A DNA stretch of 64,000 nucleotides from Nostoc sp. LPT (lineage in GTDB: Bacteria; Cyanobacteriota; Cyanobacteriia; Cyanobacteriales; Nostocaceae): NCBI RefSeq assembly GCF_017115165.1, contig NZ_JABXKF010000123.1, forward strand, positions 1 to 64,000. The letters are read 5' to 3'. Below the pieces are notes generated by a model. It searched no databases, was not told where the DNA came from, and worked only from the letters and a program-made list of their open reading frames with translations. Both the position numbers and the translations under genes were made by a program. Of this stretch, positions 51,259 through 59,158 are shown in pieces (within the stretch, counting starts at the first letter, position 1; each line of letters begins with the position of its first letter).

Positions 51259-52545
51259 TTAACATTTAGCTTTTGACTCAATTGATGGGCAACTTCCCCA
51301 CTCACGTTTTGATACAGTAGCCAGTATGCCCTGATATGTTGGTAGTTGTCCAGATGACAACACCAAAGCACGTTCATATAGTTCCGGCCAGCGTTGCTTT
51401 ACTGGTATTGCCAAACACTTTGTAGCAACATTGTAATGAACTTGGCAAGATGCACCATGATAATACAAAGCTAAAAAGCGCAAACCATACCAATCACCTT
51501 GATGCCAAGTGTTAGTGTTTTGGTTGTAAAAAAGGGTGTAGCGGAGGTTTCGGTTTTCATCACACATCTGATACATCCCTGTTTCGTGAGGAATACCGCA
51601 GATTTCAAAATCATCACCGTCAAAGTGCTTCCATTCCCACCGACTCGGCACAATTGGCGGCATATTCCTGAGATTTTGCTGCCAAGTAGCGATATCAGGT
51701 AGAATTTGGGCAAGTTGTGTGGATACTTCACCCGTATTGATGATGGGAAAATTATTTGCGATCGCATCAGGGTTATTCACCGCCAATTGAATGCAAGGTG
51801 GTGCTGACCCTCTCGGCTGGGGAGTAATAGATGCTACAATACCATACTCTTCTAATTGTTTGAGTAAGCCAATACTGCGTTGACCACACAGTATAAATTC
51901 GGTATTATACGAGTCAATTTTTACAATAGCTGAAGGAGCCGCCGACCATCTGGAACCGTCTAGTGAAGACTCAAGATGTCCTAGTAAGCGTAACCGTCGT
52001 AATATGCGTTTAGGTTCCTCTAGTTGGAGTGCATTGCAGCTTTTTATAAAAGATTCCCAGCTACCATTGCCGAGGCTTGATAACCAGTATAGGAAGCGAT
52101 CGCTATTTTGGGAAGGTTTCACCCAATCAGCATCAGAATGATTAATAGAGTGTAATTCTGTTAGTTCAAACGGGTTATCAGCACTGAGATTTTGTCTCGG
52201 TTGATAAGGAATCGGGCTGGTATAATCAAAAACATCATGAGCTACACCAACCATAGATTTTATCTGTTCATAAGTGAAGCCTCGACTATTTTTAATTGGA
52301 CATTGGAAAAACGATAACTTCAGTAGACTTGCTTGCAATTCTGTAGGCAATTCACCGACTTGGTAACTTTCAATTGCTAGGAAGAAATAAAAAGGCTTTC
52401 GAGATTTTATACCCTTTTCTACTCGTAAAATCGGCACTAATTTAGTAAGATTATGACGCTGTACTTGTTCAGAAATTTGCTTGATGAGGTCTTGTGGATT
52501 TCCGCGATAAGAAAATCCTGTATACCATCTTTGTACTTGTGGCAT
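51259..52545 (-). CDS. Unknown protein of the helicase operon (middle gene)
   Basis: The family is not recognised. The 428-residue product is soluble with no membrane segment. The N-terminal region (VQRWYTGFSYRGNPQDLIKQISEQVQRHNLTKLVPILRVEKG) looks alpha/beta. A central part contains a winged-helix-like stretch (EEPKRILRRLRLLGHLESSLDGSRWSAAPSAIVKI). The C-terminal third has WEWKHFDGDDFEICGIPHETGMYQ and DWYGLRFLALYYHGASCQVHYN. The ATG at 52545 is chosen; a TTG at 52578 would overlap the upstream gene by 7 bp. It lies 26 bp after that gene and 20 bp before the helicase, so all three are probably cotranscribed. Confidence 0.7.
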   Translation of the reverse strand: MPQVQRWYTGFSYRGNPQDLIKQISEQVQRHNLTKLVPILRVEKGIKSRKPFYFFLAIESYQVGELPTELQASLLKLSFFQCPIKNSRGFTYEQIKSMVGVAHDVFDYTSPIPYQPRQNLSADNPFELTELHSINHSDADWVKPSQNSDRFLYWLSSLGNGSWESFIKSCNALQLEEPKRILRRLRLLGHLESSLDGSRWSAAPSAIVKIDSYNTEFILCGQRSIGLLKQLEEYGIVASITPQPRGSAPPCIQLAVNNPDAIANNFPIINTGEVSTQLAQILPDIATWQQNLRNMPPIVPSRWEWKHFDGDDFEICGIPHETGMYQMCDENRNLRYTLFYNQNTNTWHQGDWYGLRFLALYYHGASCQVHYNVATKCLAIPVKQRWPELYERALVLSSGQLPTYQGILATVSKREWGSCPSIESKAKC

Positions 52546-52571
52546 GATACACCCTGATGACTCTAAATAAT

Positions 52572-54260
52572 TTAACAACTTTGCTCAATTACACTGCCAA
52601 AAATATGATATACAGAATTAATTGGCATTACTTCTCGATGCACATATTTTTCTATCTCTAGATAATTCCAATCTACAATCTTGACTAAACGTTGACTCGA
52701 CTCACCTGCAAAAATCGCCTCAATTAAGTAATCACCAGGATGAGCAAAATCAAGCGTTATAGAAGTATTTGTAGTTTGTGAACTCTCCAGAAGTGTCTGA
52801 TTATCTGATAATCGAGTTACTTTTAATTCTGCGGTTGAATAGAAGCCAAAAATAGTAATTTGTGGGCTATGATTCAGAAGCCAAGCGCCAATTTTGGGTA
52901 CGCGCAAGCCTCCAGACAAACTGATTGATAATTTTACACTTGGTTGCAAAGCATACTTAAGAGTTTGATTTTTGATGAAGACTCCATCCCAAGCTTGAGA
53001 AACAACCATGCACTGCTGAAGTTCTACCCATCCAGAATTATTAAATATCGGCTGAGGTGTACAACTCGACTTTAATAAATGCTCATCTTGCAAACGTTGA
53101 ATATCACTGAGTAATTCTTGTTTGCACAGGAGAATAAACTGAGTACCTAATGATGGGGCTTCCCAAGATGCATAAGCTCCAGAATCAGGATTTTCCGGAT
53201 CGGGAATTAGTATCCAAAAGTCACGAGCAGGTAAAATTAGGTAATTTAGATCATCTGGAAAAATAATCTGGTATTTAGCACCATTTTCTAATTCATTTGC
53301 ATTAACTGAATACTCTAAAGGAAAATACCATCCAGGGCGTTCTTCTCTTAATGACTGAGTATTATCTCTCTGTTTAACTTCTACTGATTCTAGGCTGCGT
53401 CCCCGCTGCTGCTTGGGGTAAAGATAATAATCCACCTGTCCTAAAAATGGATCTTCAGCGCGATATAAACCACAGAAAAGATGACGACTCCAAGAGTAAT
53501 AATTATTCTTGTCTGCCGTAGGACATCCTTGAGCTTTCCACTGTTCATAAACTTGATGCAAAGCTTCGACAATTGCCTCATGGCGTTGCTTATTTTCCGT
53601 CAATAAATCTTTTAAATGGATGCCAAATCCCCCTGCTTCTCGTCGAACATGAGCAAACAAAGTTTGGGCATCCCATTCTGCTTGCCATTGCTTCTCTTGG
53701 AATAGTTTTCGCAATTTATCTTTATCAGTGCGACGCAGTAAGGATTGAGAAATCGGATAATTAATATAGGTAGTTGAACCACCACGCCCCCGTTGTGCTG
53801 AAGGTAAAAATCTACGTTCCATTAGCCAACGATTCCACTCTCGCCAAAGGGGTTCTTCAGCTTCATTACCAAATTTCATCCCCAATGGACGAGCAAAACC
53901 AGGCAAGGCTAAAATCTCTTGTAAGCGTTTGAAATAATTAGTTTCTGATATTTTTTCTTCTTGAGCCATTTGGGAAGCGGCTAAAATTGTGGCACATAAA
54001 AAAGCAACTCCTTTGGGTAATCCTTGGGAATCACGCCCTTTTAAATGCTGCAAATTAACCTGTCCTTCAAAAATGACTTTTCTTCTCACTGCTGTGCAGA
54101 AGTCATCAACCCAAGTACCACTTGTAGGTAAATGCCCAAAATGATAACCAATACGTTCTATTACATCTTCATCAACGCTTAAATAAATTTTTGTACCGTG
54201 TGGTGTACCTTTGATAAAATAATCAATTAAAGCCTGATTCCAATCTGTATAATTCGCCAT
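52572..54260 (-). CDS. Unknown protein of the helicase operon (first gene)
   Basis: The family is not recognised. The 562-residue product starts MANYTDWNQALIDYFIKGTPHGTKIYLSVDEDVIERIG and has no signal or membrane helix. The first 250 residues are helix-rich (AFLCATILAASQMA, WREWNRWLMERRFLPSAQRGRGG). The middle contains WSRHLFCGLYRAEDPFLGQVDYYLYPKQQ. The C-terminus is beta-rich and Ig-like (SITLDFAHPGDYLIEAIFAGESSQRLVKIVDW). No nuclease, methyltransferase or NTPase motif was seen. As the promoter-proximal gene of an operon with a giant helicase, it is a candidate recognition or effector subunit; that is inference. Confidence 0.7.
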   Translation of the reverse strand: MANYTDWNQALIDYFIKGTPHGTKIYLSVDEDVIERIGYHFGHLPTSGTWVDDFCTAVRRKVIFEGQVNLQHLKGRDSQGLPKGVAFLCATILAASQMAQEEKISETNYFKRLQEILALPGFARPLGMKFGNEAEEPLWREWNRWLMERRFLPSAQRGRGGSTTYINYPISQSLLRRTDKDKLRKLFQEKQWQAEWDAQTLFAHVRREAGGFGIHLKDLLTENKQRHEAIVEALHQVYEQWKAQGCPTADKNNYYSWSRHLFCGLYRAEDPFLGQVDYYLYPKQQRGRSLESVEVKQRDNTQSLREERPGWYFPLEYSVNANELENGAKYQIIFPDDLNYLILPARDFWILIPDPENPDSGAYASWEAPSLGTQFILLCKQELLSDIQRLQDEHLLKSSCTPQPIFNNSGWVELQQCMVVSQAWDGVFIKNQTLKYALQPSVKLSISLSGGLRVPKIGAWLLNHSPQITIFGFYSTAELKVTRLSDNQTLLESSQTTNTSITLDFAHPGDYLIEAIFAGESSQRLVKIVDWNYLEIEKYVHREVMPINSVYHIFGSVIEQSC

Positions 54261-54745
54261 TCGGGTTTAGTGCAAGCGCTCGTTAAATCACCAATCATGG
54301 TGATAATTTTTATAGTGTAAGTAGGCACTTAAAAATTTAATTGGAAATGATGTTTCATAACATAGGCAATCATTGATGAGGGCTTGCTTTTTGGTTCGCC
54401 ACTCAATCAAATATTTTATTTCCAACTTAAAAATTATTATAAAGCTATAATAGTTACCAATGCATACGTAATTTAACTGAAACTGCTACTCGTTTATCTA
54501 AGTTAAATTATCAACAAAAAGAATTCGTTATGCCTTAAAAAGTTGAAAATAAAAGTATAAAATATTACATAATTTAATGAAGATTTGAACAAATATCATA
54601 TTTTCGTTTGCGATCGCTAAAATTCAATACCCAGAGGCGTATTAACAAGAGATAATAATAAACTCACACTACCCTTAGCTGTTGTCCCATCAACCATTAC
54701 AGAACTTATTCTGGCTTGGTTTAGGTAATTCACTTGACAGTCACA
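54261..54745. other. Divergent intergenic region between the helicase operon and the GH15-like gene
   Basis: AT-rich, no gene. It must hold promoters for both divergent units. A TTGACA hexamer lies at 54734-54739, 40 bp upstream of the GH15-like ATG. Confidence 0.55.
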
Positions 54746-54779
54746 GGGTGAAATTTTGCAAGTTGTTCTGAACCAAGCC

Positions 54780-57700
54780 ATGAAAACATCTACTAAATTG
54801 CTATCTCGCCTAGACTATTACTACCAGCAAATCAAAACGATCGTACTGACTCGCCAGAATCCGATTACTGGTTTACTACCTGCGAGTACAGCGATTACAG
54901 CCCACGGCGATTATACAGATGCCTGGGTGCGAGACAACGTTTACAGCATTTTGGCAGTTTGGGGTTTAGGACTTGCATACCGCAAGATTGACGACGATGA
55001 AGGACGCACTTATGAACTAGAACACAGTGTGATTAAACTGATGCGCGGGTTGCTCTTTGCGATGATGCGACAGGCTTATAAAGTAGAGACATTTAAACAT
55101 ACTCAGTCGCTACTAGATGGACTGCACGCCAAATATAATACCGCGACTGGTGACATTGTTGTTGGTGATAATGAATGGGGACATTTGCAACTTGATGCCA
55201 CATCTATATTTTTGCTGATATTGGCGCAAATGACGGCAGCCGGATTGCAAATAATTTATACGATTGATGAAGTGAATTTCGTCCAAAATTTAGTTTACTA
55301 TATTGGACGAGCTTACCGCACACCAGATTACGGCATTTGGGAACGTGGGAATAAAATTAATCGTGGTAGTGCGGAGTTAAATGCCAGTTCTGTAGGCATG
55401 GCAAAAGCTGCTTTAGAAGCTATCAATGGACTGGATTTGTTTGGTGTGCGTGGTAGTCAAGCATCGGTGATTCATGTGCTACCAGATGAAATCGCCCGCG
55501 CCCGGATTACCTTAGAATCCTTATTACCGAGAGAATCTGGTTCCAAAGAAATTGATGCGGCGCTGTTAAGTATTATTAGTTATCCTGCCTTTGCGGTAGA
55601 AGATTTGGAGTTACGCGATCGCACTTTAAACGATATTATCAATAAACTCGCTGGTAAATACGGCTGCAAACGTTTTCTGCGCGATGGACACCAAACCGTT
55701 TTAGAAGATCATCATCGCTTACACTACGAACCGTGGGAACTCAAGCAATTTGAGCATATTGAATGCGAATGGCCGTTATTTTTCACTTATTTAGTTCTAG
55801 ATGGATTATTTCGTGGCGAACAAGAACAAGTTAAAAAATACCAAGAGCTTTTAGAATCATTACTCATAGAACAAGATAGTTTGCGTTTATTACCAGAACT
55901 TTATTATGTTCCCGCAGAAAATATAGAGGCAGAAAAGTTAGCACCTCAAACGCAACCACGTTTGCCCAATGAAAATATTCCTTTGGTGTGGGCGCAAAGT
56001 TTATATTTTCTCAGTCAAATGTTGAGTGAAGGTTTACTAGCGGTTGGTGATATCGACCCATTGGGAAGACATTTGTGTGTGGGTAAACAGCGCGAAGCAT
56101 TGGTACAAATTGCTTTATTAGCAGAAGATGAAGATTTACAAACGAAACTAGAAGTTCACGGAATTGAAGCACAAACACCCGCCCAAGTAGAACCGATTCA
56201 AGTGAGAAAAGCTGGAGAATTCTCAGCTATTTATACTCAAATTGGACGTAACAATAAACTTGGTTTAACTGGGCGGCCAGTGCGGCGGTTGCGGAGTTTG
56301 ACAACATCTAGAATCTTTCGGATTAGCGGTGAAACAATTGTATTTTTGCCTTCATTTTCAGACTCTCAACAGTTTTACTTAACCCTTGATTACCATTTTC
56401 TGCTGGATCAAATTAGGAGCGAACTAGCTTACATTCAAAAATATTGGAGCGATTTAGGTCGTCCTACCTTAACTTTAATGTTGACGCACACCATGTTAGA
56501 AGCCGGTTCGGAAGCATTACTGGAACTGATGCAAGAACTGAAAGATGGTATTTGTAACGGTGTACGGGTTAAATTAGGGCGGCTAAATCAGCTAATGCTA
56601 ACAGCCAGAATCCAAAGAATTGATTTTCTCCCCAACGCAGAATTCTCGCGATCGCCAGTAAAAAATGCTAGCCCACGTTGCTATTATTTAGCTTATCATC
56701 CTGAGAAAAACTGGCGCTTAGGGCATACCCAAGAATTTCAAATGGAGTGTGAAACCAACTTTGGGTTATTACTTTCTCATTTGCGCTCATCAGAGAATAT
56801 CTACGAACAAATTGAGTTACTGCAAACTTTAACTCGCTTACAGGGAATGAAATTTGATACAGGATATGGCGGGCCAGGATATCCTGTCACAGTAGGCGAT
56901 TTGCTCGATGAAGTTTATACCAAAGCTGGAGATTTAGGCATTTGGGCAGTAGTGCGTCGGGCTGCGGGGTTACGCCAAATGGTTGATATCAGCCTATCAG
57001 ATGCAGTGACGAGTATTTTGGTAAGGGGTAAGCAAATTGCTGTGGGTAAAGCTTACAGTGAAGCGTCCTTAATTACCGTACCCATGTCCCACGATGAAAT
57101 TGCCGATAAAATTAATCATTTTTGTCGTGAAGATATACGCGATCGCGTCCTCACTCAAGAGATTTTAATCTATCTTGGCATTTTAATTCGCTCAGAACCC
57201 AAACTATTTCAGGGACTACTAACGCTGAGAGTCGGCTATCTCATCCTGTTGATAACCAGCGAACTAGCGCGGGAATTGCATGTCACTCAAGATGAAGCTT
57301 ACGATTACTTAATGCAACTTTCACCCTTTGAAGTGAAAATGCGCTTGCGTCAGGTATTAACTGGATATACTGGCATGAGTAACCTGTTGCGCCAGCAAGA
57401 ATCACTGCATGTCAAACAAAAAGAAAGTGATATTGCTTGGGTGGTGTTACCAGGAATCGCCGAAGGAATAGAAGTTCCGCCGGGTGGTTGGCGGTGGTTT
57501 CGCCAAGCCGAGGGTGCGACGGGGCGCGTACCAAAAGAATTTTTTAAGCAAGTTTGGCTATTAATGCAACATTGCAAGGGTTTAGTGATTGGCGATAAAT
57601 TAGAGCGCCGCAATCGTTTAGATAGTGAGATAATGCTATCGGAAATGACAGCCGGGGAAAGAAATTTTGCCCTGTTAGTTGAGCATTTGCTGAATAAAAT

Positions 57701-57986
57701 AGAAGCTCCAGAATACCGCCAAGTTAATATTGAAGCATTAATCGAATTAGCTGCGATCGCTGCCAATAATCCAAAGTTGCAAATTGAAGAATATATCGTG
57801 TTGGATGTGTTAATTGGCCATGCAGTGCGATTAGCGTGGCTGGAAAACCATACTCATCGTAGCGATCGGTATGATGAGGATAAGGCGAGTGCGTGGCGAT
57901 CGTTTTACAATACTTCTCCTAGAGATTGTGCTAGTTATATTTTGAAGGCTTTCCGTTTCTTAACAGAGTTTGTGAAAGATTTTTAA
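54780..57986 (+). CDS. GH15 / phosphorylase-kinase-alpha-like glucoamylase-fold protein
   Basis: The 1068-residue product begins with an (alpha/alpha)6-barrel domain of the GH15/phosphorylase kinase alpha-beta type: TGLLPASTAITAHGDYTDAWVRDNVYSILAVWGLGLAYRK (about residues 29-68), GDNEWGHLQLDATSIFLL, and GIWERGNKINRGSAELNASSVGMAKAALEAI, with typical barrel acids. The long C-terminal half matches the regulatory half of phosphorylase kinase alpha (FLTEFVKDF end, GTGYGGPGYPV-like segment, VLPGIAEGIEVPPGGWRWFRQAEGATGRVP). A role in glycogen metabolism is possible but unproven in cyanobacteria. The ATG at 54780 is preferred over a TTG 24 bp upstream. A decayed copy of its 5' end lies at 46472-46550. 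Confidence 0.88.
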   Translation: MKTSTKLLSRLDYYYQQIKTIVLTRQNPITGLLPASTAITAHGDYTDAWVRDNVYSILAVWGLGLAYRKIDDDEGRTYELEHSVIKLMRGLLFAMMRQAYKVETFKHTQSLLDGLHAKYNTATGDIVVGDNEWGHLQLDATSIFLLILAQMTAAGLQIIYTIDEVNFVQNLVYYIGRAYRTPDYGIWERGNKINRGSAELNASSVGMAKAALEAINGLDLFGVRGSQASVIHVLPDEIARARITLESLLPRESGSKEIDAALLSIISYPAFAVEDLELRDRTLNDIINKLAGKYGCKRFLRDGHQTVLEDHHRLHYEPWELKQFEHIECEWPLFFTYLVLDGLFRGEQEQVKKYQELLESLLIEQDSLRLLPELYYVPAENIEAEKLAPQTQPRLPNENIPLVWAQSLYFLSQMLSEGLLAVGDIDPLGRHLCVGKQREALVQIALLAEDEDLQTKLEVHGIEAQTPAQVEPIQVRKAGEFSAIYTQIGRNNKLGLTGRPVRRLRSLTTSRIFRISGETIVFLPSFSDSQQFYLTLDYHFLLDQIRSELAYIQKYWSDLGRPTLTLMLTHTMLEAGSEALLELMQELKDGICNGVRVKLGRLNQLMLTARIQRIDFLPNAEFSRSPVKNASPRCYYLAYHPEKNWRLGHTQEFQMECETNFGLLLSHLRSSENIYEQIELLQTLTRLQGMKFDTGYGGPGYPVTVGDLLDEVYTKAGDLGIWAVVRRAAGLRQMVDISLSDAVTSILVRGKQIAVGKAYSEASLITVPMSHDEIADKINHFCREDIRDRVLTQEILIYLGILIRSEPKLFQGLLTLRVGYLILLITSELARELHVTQDEAYDYLMQLSPFEVKMRLRQVLTGYTGMSNLLRQQESLHVKQKESDIAWVVLPGIAEGIEVPPGGWRWFRQAEGATGRVPKEFFKQVWLLMQHCKGLVIGDKLERRNRLDSEIMLSEMTAGERNFALLVEHLLNKIEAPEYRQVNIEALIELAAIAANNPKLQIEEYIVLDVLIGHAVRLAWLENHTHRSDRYDEDKASAWRSFYNTSPRDCASYILKAFRFLTEFVKDF

Positions 57987-58027
57987 ACGCAAAGGGGCGC
58001 AGAGGGAAACGCAGAGGAGCGCAGAGA
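57986..58027. repeat. 42-bp inverted repeat, left arm
   Basis: AACGCAAAGGGGCGCAGAGG and the following bases are repeated in inverse orientation at 58419-58460, with five mismatches in 42. The arm begins on the last base of the GH15-like stop codon. Shorter relatives (GCAAAGGCGCAAAGGACGC) occur near 3040. Confidence 0.92.
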
Positions 58028-58032
58028 ATGAG

Positions 58033-58395
58033 TTGAGTGGGGTGATTATTGGTTGTGCGATGAGGGTGCATACTGCTTTGGGACCTGGTTTGTTGGAATC
58101 GGCTTATGAGGAGTGCTTGGATTATGAGTTGAAGAAAGCCGGGTTGAATGTTGGTAAGCAAATTCCATTGCCTTTGGTTTACCAAGATGTGCAATTGGAA
58201 TGCGTTTATAAATTAGATTTGATAGTCGAAAACCAAGTAATTGTAGAGATTAAATCTGTAGAATCCTTCCATCCAATTCATTCCGTTTAACTCCTAACCT
58301 ATCTCAAACTTGCAAACTACAAACTAGGTCTTCTCCTCAACTTTAACGTCCTCCACCTCAAAGAAGGCATTAAACGCGTAGCCAACAACCTCTAA
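58033..58395 (+). pseudogene. GxxExxY protein with a premature stop
   Basis: The frame reads NELSGVIIGCAMRVHTALGPGLLESAYEECLDYEL, the GxxExxY family signature, and continues with YKLDLIVENQVIVEIKSVE, a D...E-x-K nuclease-like core. A TAA at 58288-58290 interrupts it. In the same frame the conserved C-terminus goes on for 34 codons (LLTYLKLANYKLGLLLNFNVLHLKEGIKRVANNL) to a second TAA at 58393-58395. A single CAA-to-TAA change would explain this. No good ATG is present; TTG at 58033 is the only nearby start. The gene sits inside a 42-bp inverted repeat. Confidence 0.88.
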
Positions 58396-58418
58396 CTCCT
58401 CCTCTCACTCTCTCTCAT

Positions 58419-58460
58419 CCTCTGCGAACCTCTGCGCTTCCCTTTGCGCCCCTTTGCGTT
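58419..58460. repeat. 42-bp inverted repeat, right arm
   Basis: Inverse of 57986-58027 (CCTCTGCGAACCTCTGCGCT then CCCTTTGCGCCCCTTTGCG). Together the arms enclose the GxxExxY pseudogene as a 475-bp cassette. Confidence 0.92.
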
Positions 58461-58512
58461 GAAAAAAAAATATCCCCCACCTCAGATTCCAAAAGCAGGG
58501 GTTTTATTAAAA

Positions 58513-58827
58513 CTACTTAACAGAAACAGCATCAACATCAACAGTGCTTCCACTAGAGGTAGAGCCCTCAGTAGTATTAGGTACTTCAGTACCCACCTCA
58601 CCCTTACGAGCTTTCCAGCCCTCAATTACTAGCCCAGATACCTCACTAACTAGCAGAGTCAAAAGGAAAACATCATCAATTTGCCCCACAACGGGTATAA
58701 AATCTGGGAGAACATCAAATGGGCTAACTAAATAGACCAACGTTCCTAAAATTACCCACCAACGGTATTTAGGGTTACGAAGTACACTGCGATACCAGGT
58801 GTAAAGTGATTGGATTGAAAATTTCAT
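58513..58827 (-). CDS. YkvA / DUF1232 family membrane protein
   Basis: The DUF1232 signature LGTLVYLVSPFDVLPDFIPVVGQIDDVFLLTLLVSEVSGLVI (about residues 28-68) is complete and contains two hydrophobic helices around the conserved SPFDVLPD and GQIDD. A Ser/Thr/Val-rich tail (residues 80-104) is probably disordered. The function of the family is unknown; it is widespread in bacteria. The ATG at 58827 is preceded by a GGAGGT ribosome site (minus strand). Confidence 0.92.
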   Translation of the reverse strand: MKFSIQSLYTWYRSVLRNPKYRWWVILGTLVYLVSPFDVLPDFIPVVGQIDDVFLLTLLVSEVSGLVIEGWKARKGEVGTEVPNTTEGSTSSGSTVDVDAVSVK

Positions 58828-59158
58828 ATTTTGAACCTCCAGTTATCTTTTATTTTGACAAATTATGCTAAAAACTCACGGTGCGAATAACCGTCCTAGT
58901 TAGTTAGGAAGACGCTACTAGTAATTTGTCAACAAAGATAAATAAGTAGGTAGCGGGTTCATCCTAAACAGACATGAGTCCAATATAGACCGAACAAGAA
59001 CAACCCCTTTCCTACTAGCGTTGGCGAGTAAGATTCAAAGCCTTTCTCCTTTTTTACCCAATTTTCGGGTGCAAGGCTGATTAATCGCTTGGTGCTGATA
59101 TTTGCTGCTCTAGCCATAAGAGATATGCCTATGTACTGATTTTACTTTGCTAGAGATT
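58828..59158. other. Intergenic region without recognisable features
   Basis: About 330 bp of mixed composition between YkvA and the kinase. No gene or clear repeat was seen; GACGCTACTAGTAATTTG near 58911 resembles other dispersed CTAGTA motifs in the window. Confidence 0.6.
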
